From assembly GCF_004377485.1 (NCBI RefSeq), contig NZ_SNTY01000025.1, positions 124,001-188,000 of the forward strand: a stretch of 64,000 bases of DNA, written 5' to 3'. Numbering within the stretch: position 1 is the stretch's first letter; every line of letters starts with the position of its first letter. Of the stretch, positions 15,962 through 25,867 are shown one piece after another. The notes below the pieces were generated by a model. That model saw only the letters and a program-made list of their open reading frames with translations. It ran no database searches and was not told where the DNA came from. This DNA is from Alkanindiges illinoisensis (GTDB lineage: Bacteria; Pseudomonadota; Gammaproteobacteria; Pseudomonadales; Moraxellaceae). The translations under genes and the position numbers were made by a program.

Positions 15962-17635
15962 TTATTTGCGCAGGTCTTTACGCAAGATTTTGCCCACGTT
16001 GGATTTTGGCAACTCGTCCATGAATTCAACGTATTTTGGCTGCTTATAGCCAGTCAGGTTTTGCTTGGTGTAAGCCAGTACTTCATCAACGGTAAGGCTT
16101 GGGTCTTTTTTCACAATGAACAGCTTGGGCACTTCACCGCTCTTGGCGTCGGCCACACCAATGGCCGCAGCTTCCAGCACCTTGGGATGCTTGGTCACCA
16201 CTTCTTCAATTTCGCTAGGGTAAACGTTAAAACCAGACACCAGAATCATGTCTTTTTTACGGTCTACAATTTTAACGTAGCCGTTTTCGTCCATGAAACC
16301 AATGTCACCAGTGCGGAAATAACCATCGGCAGTCATCACCTTGGCAGTTTCATCGGCACGGTTCCAGTAGCCTTTCATGACCTGTGGGCCACGAATGGAA
16401 ATTTCACCCTGCTCACCTAGCGCAACCGCCTTACCATCGTCATCCAGAATTGCAACATCGGTTGAGGACAAGGGAATACCAATGGTGCCGGTATACTTGG
16501 TAATGGAAGGCGGGTTAGCAGTTGCCACCGGTGAGGTTTCAGACAGGCCATAGCCTTCTACAATGGGACGGCCAGTAATTTGCTGCCAGGCTTCAGCCGT
16601 TGATGGCAATACGGCCATACCACCACCCATTGCCACTTTCAGCTTGCTAAAATCCAGTTTCTGGAAGTCGGCATTATTAACCAGTGCGTTAAACAGGGTG
16701 TTAACCGCAGGGAAGAAGGCCGGTGGATATTTGGCCAGCTCTTTTACCAGCCCCGGAATGTCACGCGGGTTTGGCACCAGAATATTGGTGGCGCCGGTAT
16801 ACATACCAAACATGGCACAGACCATGAAAGCAAAAATATGGTACAGCGGCAGCGCACACAGGATATTGTTTTGCTCAGCAGTTGCCCCTTCATCAAAGGC
16901 ACTCTTGAAAATGGCTTCCACTTGCAGCAGGTTGGCGACCAGATTGCTGTGAGTCAGTTCCGCGCCTTTGGATACGCCAGTGGTTCCACCTGTGTATTGC
17001 AGCACAGCGGTGTCATTCAAGTTCATGACCGGACGCTTGTAACGGCTGGCGCTAAATTTGTTTAAAGCAGCTTTAAATGGCACATGTCCCTTGATGTTCC
17101 ATGCTGGAACCTGTTTGCGTACATGGCGCAGGACCATGTTGACAATCAGGCCTTTGACCGTGCCCAGCAAATCACCCACACCAGTCACAATGGTATGTTT
17201 TACCGGGGTATTATTCTGGATTTCCGAGAAAATATGCGCAAAGTTTTCAACAATAATCAGGACTTCTGAACCGGAATCCTTAAGCTGATGTTCAAGCTCA
17301 CGCGCGGTATATAACGGGTTAACATTGACCAGCACATAACCGGCACGCAGGATGCCAATGGCAGCTACCGGATATTGCAGCACGTTGGGCATCATCACTG
17401 CCACACGTGCACCCTTGCTCAGGTTCAGGGATTGCAGGTAGGCCGCAAACTTGCGACTGGCATTATCAAGTTCAGAAAAGCTCATGGCTTTATCCATACA
17501 GATAAAGGCATCGCGTGAACCGAATTTCTGAAAGTTTCGTTCAAACACGTCAACCATTGAGGTGTTATTTGCCGGCATAACGATTTGTTCTGGAATACCT
17601 GCCGTTTTGTACGTCTTGTACCAAATATGATCCAT
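15962..17635 (-). CDS. fadD: FadD, long-chain fatty acid-CoA ligase
   Basis: Activates fatty acids to acyl-CoA via an acyl-adenylate, feeding beta-oxidation. The 557-residue protein has the adenylate P-loop YTGGTTGVSKG at 214-224, the GYGLSETSP motif, and the C-terminal TGD followed by the FadD/linker region DRKKDMILVSGFNVYPSEIE. The ATG at 17635 is chosen because GGAG lies 11 bases before it and relatives begin similarly (M-x-x-IW); an in-frame ATG at 17659 is less likely. It is monocistronic with a terminator just downstream. With the lipase-like hydrolase at 25.9 kb it suits a lipid-using organism. Confidence 0.93.
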   Translation of the reverse strand: MDHIWYKTYKTAGIPEQIVMPANNTSMVDVFERNFQKFGSRDAFICMDKAMSFSELDNASRKFAAYLQSLNLSKGARVAVMMPNVLQYPVAAIGILRAGYVLVNVNPLYTARELEHQLKDSGSEVLIIVENFAHIFSEIQNNTPVKHTIVTGVGDLLGTVKGLIVNMVLRHVRKQVPAWNIKGHVPFKAALNKFSASRYKRPVMNLNDTAVLQYTGGTTGVSKGAELTHSNLVANLLQVEAIFKSAFDEGATAEQNNILCALPLYHIFAFMVCAMFGMYTGATNILVPNPRDIPGLVKELAKYPPAFFPAVNTLFNALVNNADFQKLDFSKLKVAMGGGMAVLPSTAEAWQQITGRPIVEGYGLSETSPVATANPPSITKYTGTIGIPLSSTDVAILDDDGKAVALGEQGEISIRGPQVMKGYWNRADETAKVMTADGYFRTGDIGFMDENGYVKIVDRKKDMILVSGFNVYPSEIEEVVTKHPKVLEAAAIGVADAKSGEVPKLFIVKKDPSLTVDEVLAYTKQNLTGYKQPKYVEFMDELPKSNVGKILRKDLRK

Positions 17636-17826
17636 GTTGAAAAACGCTCCTGTATGCATCGGTTATCACTAGCTTAGGCTAAGGTTATCATAAGATATTT
17701 AATTAGGGTTAAACCAAGTTAGTGCCAATTAGTCAAGAAATGTTTTGACCACAACTGGCTGGCTTAAGCTCCTGTTAATATTTTCCTGTTTCAACAGATT
17801 AAAGGGGCCTGCGCCCCTTACCCCTC

Positions 17827-20049
17827 TTACGGCCAAATTGTACGCATGCCAGCAACTTTTTGGTAGCCTCGCGGCAGCAAATGACCACGCAAACCACGCT
17901 TGCCCACATAGTGCGCCAAATCTGCTCCCTTTAGCGTCAGGGTGCGTGAACCGGCTTCAATGGCAAGGCTGCTTTGGGCATTCAAGACCACCATGGTTTG
18001 TACGCGCTCTCCGGCCTCCAGTGCAATCAGTTTATTGCCTTTGCCCTTGCTCATGACAGGTAAATCCGCCAGTGCAAAAATCAGCAGACGGCCACTGGAT
18101 GACAGCACGGCCAGCTGGTCTGCCTGCGCAGGTACCTCAAGTAATGGCAACAGTTCACTGTCATCACTCAGGTTCACCAGCGCCTTGCCGGCCTTGGCAT
18201 TGGTGTCCAGATTGGCAATGCTGCTGGCAAATCCGTAGCCCTGACTGCTGGCCAGAATAATGGATTGCGTTTCCTCACCCATGATCAGGTCTATAAAACG
18301 GCTACCTGCGGGTGGATTTAGCCGCGTGGTGAGCGGTTCACCCAGACTGCGCGCTGATGGCAAGGTGCTGGCAGCCACTGCATAGCTACGTCCGGTACTG
18401 TCCAGCAAAAATACCCGCTGGTTGGACTTGCCTGCACAGTGCGCCAGATACTGGTCACCAGCACGGTAATTCAGGTTCGTTGCATCAATGTCACCTTTGG
18501 CGGCACGAATCCAGCCGGCTTGCGACAACACCACGGTAATGGCTTCGGCAGGAATCAGGTCACTTTCCTTGAGAGCGGTAGCTTCCTCACGTTGCACAAT
18601 CGGTGAACAGCGCTCATCCCCATGCATTTTGGCATCGGCCTGCAATTCGTCAATAATCAGTAATTTCAACGATTCCGGGTTTTCCAGTTGCTCACGGATT
18701 TTGCTGGCCTGAGCAGACAGCTCATCCTGCTCGCGGCGGATTTCCATTTCCTCAAGACGGGCCAAATGGCGCAGCTTCAGCTCCAGAATGGCTTCGGCCT
18801 GAATTTCATCAATCCCAAAATGCTGCATCAGTACCGGCTTGGGCTTGTCTTCTTCACGGATAATCTTGATTACTGTATCAATATCCAGATAGGCAATTAA
18901 AAGACCAGCCAGAATGTGCAGGCGGCGCTCAATTTTATCCAGCTGGAAACGCAGACGGCGCTTCACCGTATCCTGCCGGATTGCCAGCCACTCCAGCAGA
19001 ATTTCACGAATGGACTTCACCTGCGGGCGACCATCCTGCCCGATCATGTTCAGGTTTACCCGGTAGCTGCTTTCCAGATCGGTAGTCGCAAACAAATGGT
19101 TCATCACCGCATCGGCATCCACGCGGTTGGAGCGCAGCTCAATCAACAGCCGGGTTGGGTTTTCATGGTCAGATTCATCACGTAAATCGGTGACCAATGG
19201 CAGTTTTTTGGCCTGCATCTGGTCGGCAATCTGGGTCAGAATCTTGTTGCCGGACACCTGATAAGGCAGTGCCGTAATAATGATCTCGCCTTTATCCACG
19301 TGGTATACAGCACGCATGCGATAGCTGCCACGGCCTGTGGTTTGAATTTTAAGCAACTCATCCGGACTGGACACAATTTCAGCCTGTGTGGGCAAGTCCG
19401 GCCCCGGAATAAACCCAGCCAGCTTTTTATCGGTCAATTCAGGATTCTTGAGTAAGGCAATGGTGCCTTTAACCACTTCACGCAGGTTGTGCGGCGGGAT
19501 GTCAGTGGCCATGCCTACTGCAATACCAGTGGTACCATTCAATAAAATATTCGGCAAACGCGCTGGCAGGGTGACTGGTTCTTTCATTGAACCATCAAAA
19601 TTGTCCTGCCACTCTACGGTACCCTGGCCCAGTTCACTGAGCAATACTTCGCTGTAAGCCGACAGCTTGGCTTCGGTATAACGCATGGCTGCAAAGGATT
19701 TTGGATCATCCGGCGAACCCCAGTTACCCTGCCCGCTAATTAATGGATAGCGATAGCTAAACGGCTGTGCCATCAGCACCATGGCTTCATAGCAGGCACT
19801 GTCGCCATGCGGGTGATACTTGCCCAGTACATCGCCAACCGTGCGTGCTGATTTTTTGGGCTTGCCACTGCTTTTTAAGCCAAGTTCGCTCATGGCATAC
19901 ACAATGCGGCGCTGCACTGGCTTTAGGCCATCAGAAATATGCGGCAGTGCGCGATCCATAATCACGTACATGGCATAATTGAGATACGCCTGTTCAGTAA
20001 ACTCGGCAACTGAACGGTTTTCTGTCGCGTTTTGCACAAAACTAGTCAT
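17827..20049 (-). CDS. parC: ParC, topoisomerase IV subunit A
   Basis: The DNA cleavage subunit of topoisomerase IV, which unlinks daughter chromosomes. At 740 residues it is the right length. The catalytic tyrosine is Y124 ([10 protein letters not shown]). The quinolone-determining region [16 protein letters not shown] has S84 and E88, the sensitive residues at positions where Acinetobacter resistance changes occur. The C-terminal beta-pinwheel region (about 490-740) has degenerate blade repeats such as [22 protein letters not shown]. parE is about 1.9 kb upstream on the same strand, separated by three small genes instead of being adjacent. Confidence 0.96.
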   Translation of the reverse strand: MTSFVQNATENRSVAEFTEQAYLNYAMYVIMDRALPHISDGLKPVQRRIVYAMSELGLKSSGKPKKSARTVGDVLGKYHPHGDSACYEAMVLMAQPFSYRYPLISGQGNWGSPDDPKSFAAMRYTEAKLSAYSEVLLSELGQGTVEWQDNFDGSMKEPVTLPARLPNILLNGTTGIAVGMATDIPPHNLREVVKGTIALLKNPELTDKKLAGFIPGPDLPTQAEIVSSPDELLKIQTTGRGSYRMRAVYHVDKGEIIITALPYQVSGNKILTQIADQMQAKKLPLVTDLRDESDHENPTRLLIELRSNRVDADAVMNHLFATTDLESSYRVNLNMIGQDGRPQVKSIREILLEWLAIRQDTVKRRLRFQLDKIERRLHILAGLLIAYLDIDTVIKIIREEDKPKPVLMQHFGIDEIQAEAILELKLRHLARLEEMEIRREQDELSAQASKIREQLENPESLKLLIIDELQADAKMHGDERCSPIVQREEATALKESDLIPAEAITVVLSQAGWIRAAKGDIDATNLNYRAGDQYLAHCAGKSNQRVFLLDSTGRSYAVAASTLPSARSLGEPLTTRLNPPAGSRFIDLIMGEETQSIILASSQGYGFASSIANLDTNAKAGKALVNLSDDSELLPLLEVPAQADQLAVLSSSGRLLIFALADLPVMSKGKGNKLIALEAGERVQTMVVLNAQSSLAIEAGSRTLTLKGADLAHYVGKRGLRGHLLPRGYQKVAGMRTIWP

Positions 20050-20126
20050 AGTTTATTGATAACCTTAAGATTAAGGACAGTTAGCAAATGAAATTAAGCT
20101 TTCCTATTTGCCTTATCCTGTATCTG

Positions 20127-20477
20127 TCAAACAAGCTTGCTGGACGTTAGATATCGAAATAACGCCCAGAGCAAGATTAGATTTAAAACACCGAGAACAT
20201 GGCCAAACCAGCGCAAACCCGGATCTGTGGTTTTAGACTGAAAATAACCGGCACTAAATCCCAGGCAAACAATTGGAACAGCGACCAGAATTAGTAGAAA
20301 CTGCACACTGTTGTCGCCATTTCTTCCAATCAAGGAATTCTTATATATTTCAGTTAATTCAGGCGATATTTTTGGTAACTCACTGGACTCAAATATCGCA
20401 CGCATAATTCCAAAGTAGCCAATAAACAGCAAAATGCACCATAGGGGAATAATGAGACCCAGCCAGGCACTATTCAT
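20127..20477 (-). CDS. Small membrane protein, function unknown
   Basis: A 116-residue protein with three predicted membrane helices (about 5-27, 59-79 and 88-108) and a polar loop of about 30 residues between the first two. I recognise no family. It lies 37 bp downstream of the ankyrin gene and about 80 bp upstream of parC on the same strand, so it may share their transcript. It is AT-richer than parC by eye. Confidence 0.6.
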   Translation of the reverse strand: MNSAWLGLIIPLWCILLFIGYFGIMRAIFESSELPKISPELTEIYKNSLIGRNGDNSVQFLLILVAVPIVCLGFSAGYFQSKTTDPGLRWFGHVLGVLNLILLWALFRYLTSSKLV

Positions 20478-20513
20478 GCTGTTTCTCGCACGGATAGCAC
20501 GGCTATGGCAACC

Positions 20514-21056
20514 TTAACTGGCCAGTTCCTTGCTCATTTTGGCACCATGACTGCGTAACAGCTCAAGCGTAGCGCGTTCTTCCGGTAGCGCATCCGCCCA
20601 GTCAATCTGGTCAAAGTCGCAGTCAAAAAACAGGTCGCTGATGGATGACAAAATGGTCAGGCCTTCATCATCCCGGGTGTTTGGATCAACCTCATGCGCC
20701 AGCAGGATTTTAACCACTGGTTCACAAGCGGCACTGGCGGCATCCCATAGCGGGCCATACAACTCCTCGCTATCCCACAAATGCAAATTAGCGCCTGCTG
20801 CAATTAGCGCCTGCAAAATATCAATATACGGCTTTAGCTGTGCCTGTTTTTCTGCTTCGCTCAGCGGATGGTTCGCCTCATGTGCATCGCAGATATTTTC
20901 CCACCAGCGAAACAACTGATCGCATAGTTTGGACACAGGAGGCCCCGCTTCTTCATCAACGAAATTGGGATCAACCTGCTGTAACAATTGCTGCACCTGG
21001 GCAACGTCCAGTTCATCAATGGCTTGTAATAATGCTTTTTGCTGTGGATTTAACAT
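20514..21056 (-). CDS. Ankyrin-repeat protein
   Basis: A 180-residue cytosolic protein with degenerate ankyrin repeats: LLQAIDELDVAQVQQLLQQV near the N-terminus, then IDILQALIAAGANLHLWDSE, then PLWDAASAACEPVVKILLAH followed by EVDPNTRDDEGLTILS, and a last LELLRSHGA. Ankyrin repeats bind other proteins; no catalytic domain is attached. No signal peptide. The partner is unknown. It sits between the HPF-like gene and the small membrane protein in the leftward parE-parC interval, 56 bp downstream of the terminator of the HPF-like gene. Confidence 0.78.
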   Translation of the reverse strand: MLNPQQKALLQAIDELDVAQVQQLLQQVDPNFVDEEAGPPVSKLCDQLFRWWENICDAHEANHPLSEAEKQAQLKPYIDILQALIAAGANLHLWDSEELYGPLWDAASAACEPVVKILLAHEVDPNTRDDEGLTILSSISDLFFDCDFDQIDWADALPEERATLELLRSHGAKMSKELAS

Positions 21057-21111
21057 GGTTTCTCGATCCAGATATTATAGCGACAGCTTAACAGGCTCGG
21101 GCCTCTCTGAC

Positions 21112-21143
21112 AAAAAAGCCCGACATGATTTGACGGGCTTTTG
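21112..21143 (-). terminator. Terminator of the HPF-like gene
   Basis: On the minus strand AAAAGCCCG and CGGGCTTTTTT pair around an 11-base loop, eight bases after the stop codon, and end in a T tract. Confidence 0.85.
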
Positions 21144-21149
21144 TACAGC

Positions 21150-21512
21150 TTATTCCTGCTCTGGCACCAGTTCTTCCCAGTTTGGCCGGGTTTCATGGCG
21201 ATGGTCGTTGAGCTTGTCCAGGCTATGCTCAAACATGTGATGCAGTTTTTCAATGGCGCCATCGAGTGCCAGATCAAGGCTGGAGGCCTTATTGGTCACT
21301 GCCATGGGTTTTAGGCCAGCCGCACGTGCCTCAATAGCACAACGCTTGTCCTGATCGCCCCCTTTGTCGGCATTTTCATCACTAAAATGCACTTCAATAT
21401 GGGTTACTCGTTCACTGTAGCGACTAAATTCGCTTTTAAGCTGGTCACGCACATAATCAATCATTCGTGCTGTGCCTTCAATATGGTTATCTGTACGAAC
21501 TTCAATATTCAT
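21150..21512 (-). CDS. HPF/RaiA family ribosome-associated protein
   Basis: A 120-residue protein with the beta-alpha-beta-beta-beta-alpha pattern of ribosome hibernation factors: NIEVRTDNHIEG, a helix (ARMIDYVRDQLKSEFSRY), VTHIEVHFSDENADKGG, KRCAIEARAAGLKPMAV and a helix (LDLALDGAIEKLHHMFEHSLDKL). Members bind the decoding region of the ribosome and inhibit translation under stress. It is not next to rpoN here, unlike the classical hpf gene, so it is likely a second, divergent member. It is bounded by its own terminator. Confidence 0.82.
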   Translation of the reverse strand: MNIEVRTDNHIEGTARMIDYVRDQLKSEFSRYSERVTHIEVHFSDENADKGGDQDKRCAIEARAAGLKPMAVTNKASSLDLALDGAIEKLHHMFEHSLDKLNDHRHETRPNWEELVPEQE

Positions 21513-21981
21513 AATCTAAGGTTCCTCACTTGCATTATACGCCTGACTATCAAGACGCTAAGTTTTTGGCTCGACTGCCCTGCACCATAATGGGCAAAGA
21601 ACTGCTGAACATACCAGCATCCTAATAAAAACGGCTGGAAAGCATTCACGCGCACATTCTTTTTGAGCAGACAATAACCAAGGCCCTTGTTCGTTTTAAT
21701 ACGAGAACACTTTGAAGATAGCATGGAAAAACAGGACCACCAGCGGGATTTAGATGAATTTCACCATTTGAAACAAATTAACGAACATTAAGCACACCTT
21801 TATAAAATATAAAATTTATTGAGGCAGAACTAAGGAAAAATTAAGAATAATGTCCCAACTTAAGCAAAATTTTGATGAGTTATTATGAAGAGCAAACATG
21901 ATGATATCTTGAAGTTTAATACATCCCATTATTGTACCCGGCTAGCAGACACAACAATGGGATAATGGGGTTTTACGGACA
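21513..21981. other. Intergenic region downstream of parE: hairpins and a possible tiny ORF
   Basis: About 480 bases between parE and the HPF-like gene. The segment CCCATTATTGT (21925-21935) can pair either with ACAACAATGGG (21951-21961) or with ATAATGGG (21962-21969), so two alternative hairpins exist after the parE stop; neither has a good T tract on the minus strand. A rightward 22-codon ORF (21723-21791, M-E-K-Q-D start, highly charged) follows a weak GAAG. An incomplete inverted repeat TGTTCG/CGAGAACA lies near 21688-21709. Nothing larger is convincing. Confidence 0.35.
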
Positions 21982-21993
21982 ATTTAAAACAGC

Positions 21994-23880
21994 TTATAAG
22001 GCTGCCACATCGGCCAGATTACCTTTTTCTTCCAGCCAAACCTTACGATCCGCAGCCCGTTTCTTGGCCAGCAGCTTGTCCAGTAGCCCGGCCGTATGAT
22101 GACTATCATCCAGATCCAGTTGTACCAGACGGCGGGTGTTTGGATCCATGGTGGTTTCGCGCAGTTGCAACGGGTTCATTTCACCCAGACCCTTAAAGCG
22201 GGTAATTTGCGGTGTACCGCGGCTCTTGATCTTCTTGAGGATTTGCTCAAGCTCTGCATCATCGAGTGCATAATGCACTTCTTTGCCCGCATCAATCCGG
22301 TACAAGGGAGGCATGGCCACAAACAAATGTCCTTCTTCCACCAGTGCTGGAAAATGCCGTACAAACAAGGCACACAGCAGCGTGGCAATATGCAAGCCAT
22401 CTGAATCTGCATCGGCCAGAATGCAAATTTTGCCATAGCGCAGCTCAGACAGGTCATCACTGCCCGGATCAACCCCAATGGCAATGGCAATATCATGCAC
22501 TTCCTGCGAGGCCAGTACCTCATCAGACGATACTTCCCAGGTGTTTAAAATCTTGCCCCGTAGCGGCATGATGGCCTGAAAATTACGGTTACGTGCCTGC
22601 TTGGCACTCCCGCCTGCCGAATCGCCTTCTACCAGAAACAGCTCGGTTTCCTCACGGGTAGCCCCGGCACAATCCGCCAGTTTGCCGGGAAGTGCAGGCC
22701 CGGAAGCAATTTTCTTGCGCTCAACCTTTTTGGCGGCCTTTAAACGGCGGCCTGCCCGGTCAATCGCCAGCTCGGCCAGTTGTGTTGCCACTTCGGGATT
22801 CTGGTTAAGCCATAATGAAAAGGCATCTTTGGAAATATTTTGCACAATGCCTGCGGCTTCACGGCTGGACAGGCGCTCCTTGGTTTGCCCGGAAAACTGC
22901 GGCTCCTGAAACTTGAGCGACAGGATAAAATTCACCCCGTCCCACACGTCATCAGCGGCCAGCTTTAAATTGCGCGGTAACAGGTTGCGCAGCTCGCAAA
23001 ACTCGCGTAGTGCATCAGCAATGCCGGAGCGCAAGCCATTGACATGCGTGCCGCCTTGCGCCGTGGGAATCAGGTTGACATAGCTTTCTTGTACGGTGTC
23101 GCCACCCTCGGCATTCCAGCAAATGGCAAATTCACAATGTGCCCGCTCTACGCTAGCTATAGCCACAAAAGGATCAGCCGGAATAATTTCCCGGCCATCC
23201 AGCTCATCCTTTAAATAGTCCAGCAGGCCATTTTCAAACTGCCAGACCAGGGTTTCACCGCTGTCTTCATCATGAAAACTCACCTTTAAGCCAGCCGACA
23301 GCACAGCCTTGGCCTTTAAGGCATGCTTAAGTGCGCGCAGCGAGAATTTGGGAGTGTCAAAATATTTGGCTTCTGGCCAGAAACGCACCATCGTTCCCGT
23401 TTGGCGCTTAGGCACGGCTTTTTCCTGTACCTTAAGCCCGTCCAGCGGCACGCCCTGTGCAAACGCCATGCTATATAAATTGCCTTGCCGTTGCACCTGT
23501 ACTTCCACCCGCGTGGACAGAGCATTCACCACTGAAATACCTACACCGTGCAAGCCACCGGAAAACTGGTAATTATCAGTAGAAAACTTGCCGCCCGCAT
23601 GTAGCCGGGTCAGGATAATCTCAATGCCGCTCTGGCCATATTCCGGGTGAATATCTACCGGCATGCCACGGCCATTGTCCTGTACAGACAGCGAGCCATC
23701 CTTGTATACCACCACGGTTACTTCATTGGCATGGCCCGCCAGTGCTTCATCCACCGCATTATCGATGACTTCCTGCGCCAAATGATTGGGGCGTGAAGTA
23801 TCGGTGTACATGCCGGGGCGACGGCGCACCGGATCAAGGCCGGACAATACCTCTAGCGACTGCGCAGTATATTGACTCAC
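21994..23880 (-). CDS. parE: ParE, topoisomerase IV subunit B
   Basis: The ATPase subunit of topoisomerase IV. The N-terminal GHKL ATPase domain shows NAVDEAL, DNGRGMP and GGLHGVGISVVNALS; the TOPRIM domain has EGDSAGGSAKQ and PLRGKILN, then the DxD metal site ILADADSDG. The start is set at the GTG at 23880, giving 628 residues beginning M-S-Q-Y-T-A-Q like relatives, with GGGAAG eight bases before it; a GTG at 23889 is the longer alternative. The upstream genes (HAD phosphatase and yqiA) match the yqiA-parE neighbourhood of enterobacteria. Confidence 0.95.
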   Translation of the reverse strand: MSQYTAQSLEVLSGLDPVRRRPGMYTDTSRPNHLAQEVIDNAVDEALAGHANEVTVVVYKDGSLSVQDNGRGMPVDIHPEYGQSGIEIILTRLHAGGKFSTDNYQFSGGLHGVGISVVNALSTRVEVQVQRQGNLYSMAFAQGVPLDGLKVQEKAVPKRQTGTMVRFWPEAKYFDTPKFSLRALKHALKAKAVLSAGLKVSFHDEDSGETLVWQFENGLLDYLKDELDGREIIPADPFVAIASVERAHCEFAICWNAEGGDTVQESYVNLIPTAQGGTHVNGLRSGIADALREFCELRNLLPRNLKLAADDVWDGVNFILSLKFQEPQFSGQTKERLSSREAAGIVQNISKDAFSLWLNQNPEVATQLAELAIDRAGRRLKAAKKVERKKIASGPALPGKLADCAGATREETELFLVEGDSAGGSAKQARNRNFQAIMPLRGKILNTWEVSSDEVLASQEVHDIAIAIGVDPGSDDLSELRYGKICILADADSDGLHIATLLCALFVRHFPALVEEGHLFVAMPPLYRIDAGKEVHYALDDAELEQILKKIKSRGTPQITRFKGLGEMNPLQLRETTMDPNTRRLVQLDLDDSHHTAGLLDKLLAKKRAADRKVWLEEKGNLADVAAL

Positions 23881-24174
23881 GTTATTCACTTCCCATTACA
23901 AAGTCATTGATTAACTGTTTTCTTTCATCCAAGGTTTTACGCTGGCAGACCACTAAAATGCTATAGCCACTGTGTGTCTATTTCTTATTTAACCATCGAC
24001 GCAAAGCACAGGATTCAAGCAAAAACAAATGACGAAAAAAACTATTAATATCAACTAAAACATACAGCATTAAATTAATAACACATCCAAAGCTCAGGCC
24101 TGCTCATGAATGCGCAAGCTGTCTTTTGGATAAACATTTGAATGAACATGAGTGCCTGTATGGCAGTTTATGCC

Positions 24175-24807
24175 TCAAGCAAGCTGGCGCAAATCATGAC
24201 CCGTCACAAACTCCAGCACGCGGTCATGCTGACGCAGAGCCTGCATACTGCCATAGCCCCAGCTCACTGCACCAAATGCCATGTTGGCCTGTGCTGCTGC
24301 CTCGGCATCGGTTTCCTGATCACCAATATAAATGGCATGCTGGGCTGCAATACCGGTTTTCCTTAAAACCTTTTTCAAATGCGCAGTCTTGCCGAAAATC
24401 GACATACCGCAATGCACCTGACCAAACAGGGCAAACAGTTCAGCCCCTAAAATGGCAGCCACGTTTTCTCGCGAATTGGATGACACAATGGCCAGCCGCA
24501 CACCTGAGCTAGCCAGAAACTTCAAGCTGTCACTAATGTGTTCAAACAGTTCAATCTGGTGCGCATTGCGCCGCATACGCCGGATAAAGCCGCGTGATAC
24601 CAGCGGCAATTTCCAGGCTGCCATTTCAACATGCTGCATAATCTGGCGTGGCGTGGCATGACGCAAAGTTTCAATCTCGTGCATTTCAATTTTTTTGAAA
24701 CGATACTGCTCAGCCAGCTCGTTAAACACACTGGCAAAAAATGGAAATGAATTGGCCAGCGTGCCATCAAAATCAAAAATAGCCAGTTGGTACTTTGCGC
24801 CTTGCAT
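24175..24807 (-). CDS. HAD-family hydrolase (phosphoglycolate phosphatase-like)
   Basis: A 210-residue cytosolic HAD phosphatase. Motif I is FDFDGTLANS near the N-terminus, motif II IVSSNS in the middle, the motif III lysine is probably in FGKTAHLKKVL, and motif IV is IGDQETDAEAAAQ. The helical cap between I and II (about 25-85) places it in subclass I, like Gph. The substrate cannot be told from sequence. The ATG at 24807 is chosen since the FDFDGT strand then starts about ten residues in; longer in-frame starts exist. It follows yqiA by 31 bp and is probably cotranscribed. Confidence 0.85.
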   Translation of the reverse strand: MQGAKYQLAIFDFDGTLANSFPFFASVFNELAEQYRFKKIEMHEIETLRHATPRQIMQHVEMAAWKLPLVSRGFIRRMRRNAHQIELFEHISDSLKFLASSGVRLAIVSSNSRENVAAILGAELFALFGQVHCGMSIFGKTAHLKKVLRKTGIAAQHAIYIGDQETDAEAAAQANMAFGAVSWGYGSMQALRQHDRVLEFVTGHDLRQLA

Positions 24808-24838
24808 GCGGTGGGCCGCCTGAGAATGAATCACGCCA

Positions 24839-25420
24839 TCAGCGATCAAACAAGAAATTAATAATGAGCGGAATTTTACTGTCCATATCATGCATAAAAT
24901 GGTCACCGCCCGGCTCTACAATCAGCGCACTCTGGGCCTCATCCTGACTGAAATAACTTTCAGCCTCGCGGTAATCCAGTACTTCATCCCCCTGCTTGAG
25001 CAGCACCAGAATTCTATCCGGGCTGGCAGGTACAGGCTGATACAGTGCCTTTAGGTCTTCCAGCTGGTCTGGCGTCACGACCCAGCCAGTTTCAGTATGG
25101 TGCTCGGTTTCACCCTGCGCAAAGAACCGTTTGAACCGTTCAAATGGTCGCACAGATGGATTAACAAGAACAGCCCGCACCGCATGCTTTGCGACGCAAG
25201 CTGTCGCATAAAAGCCACCGAGGCTGCTGCCCACCAAACCGGTGTGGGGATCCTGAGCAATGGCCTCATCCAGCAGTTGCATGACCTGCTGTGGGGGCAG
25301 ATTCAGGTCGGGTCGAACCACCCTGATTTCTGGTCGGTGGGTTCTGCACCAGTCTTCCAGCATTTGACCCTTGGCAGATGCGGCATTGCTATTGAGTCCA
25401 TGAATATAAATCAGTTGCAT
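24839..25420 (-). CDS. yqiA: YqiA-like alpha/beta-fold esterase
   Basis: A 193-residue alpha/beta hydrolase of the YqiA/YcfP (UPF0227) group. It begins MQLIYIHGLNSNAASAKG (oxyanion HG), carries the nucleophile elbow GSSLGGFYA, and has late acid and His candidates (KQGDEVLDY and GGDHFMHD). E. coli YqiA acts on short acyl esters and lies beside parE; here a HAD gene is inserted between yqiA and parE. No signal peptide, so cytosolic. The natural substrate is unknown. Confidence 0.88.
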   Translation of the reverse strand: MQLIYIHGLNSNAASAKGQMLEDWCRTHRPEIRVVRPDLNLPPQQVMQLLDEAIAQDPHTGLVGSSLGGFYATACVAKHAVRAVLVNPSVRPFERFKRFFAQGETEHHTETGWVVTPDQLEDLKALYQPVPASPDRILVLLKQGDEVLDYREAESYFSQDEAQSALIVEPGGDHFMHDMDSKIPLIINFLFDR

Positions 25421-25867
25421 AAGAATGGCTTATCCGGCAATCACATCAAATCGGGGCTAAATTGTACGCATGTTAAAGTTATGCGCAAGTCTGATACGTT
25501 CTGTGTAAAGCGTATAACAAGAGGCTATTCTGCCTAAGTTACACTTAAGTTATGTAACAAAATTACTTTTTCGTCACTAAGTCCTTTGGTTTTCACACAT
25601 TTTTTAACGCATTACTCAACTATTTCAGGATATAGGTAGCAGTAGACATTTTAGTGTAAAAAACAGGCAATTGGCTAAACTGCTTTGAAAATAAGCCAGA
25701 ATGAGCATTTTGGCCAATTATTGTACTAAAGTAGATATTGACACCTTTAGTAATCAAGAGTAAACATCATGTAACAGCTTGTAATAGCTATGTCACCCAA
25801 CTGTGACCCACTGCTTAATCGCACAGGAATAAAGTCGATTTAGCGAATAAACGGAGGATGCCGCATC
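25421..25867. promoter_or_regulatory. Intergenic region upstream of the lipase-like gene
   Basis: About 450 AT-rich bases between divergent genes. GTTACA (25538-25543) and TGTAAC (25553-25558) form an inverted repeat, and within it TAAGTTA recurs with an 11-bp period (25534 and 25545), so a dimeric regulator could bind one face of the helix. A TTGACA at 25738-25743 with 17 bp to TAAACA (25761-25766) is a weak sigma-70 candidate for the rightward gene. No ORF here is convincing. Confidence 0.4.

Noticed and set aside
21509-21724. 71-codon leftward ORF ending in the HPF-like start
   Set aside because: Four-base overlap looks like coupling, but the sequence lacks protein-like pattern, a ribosome binding site and any known family.
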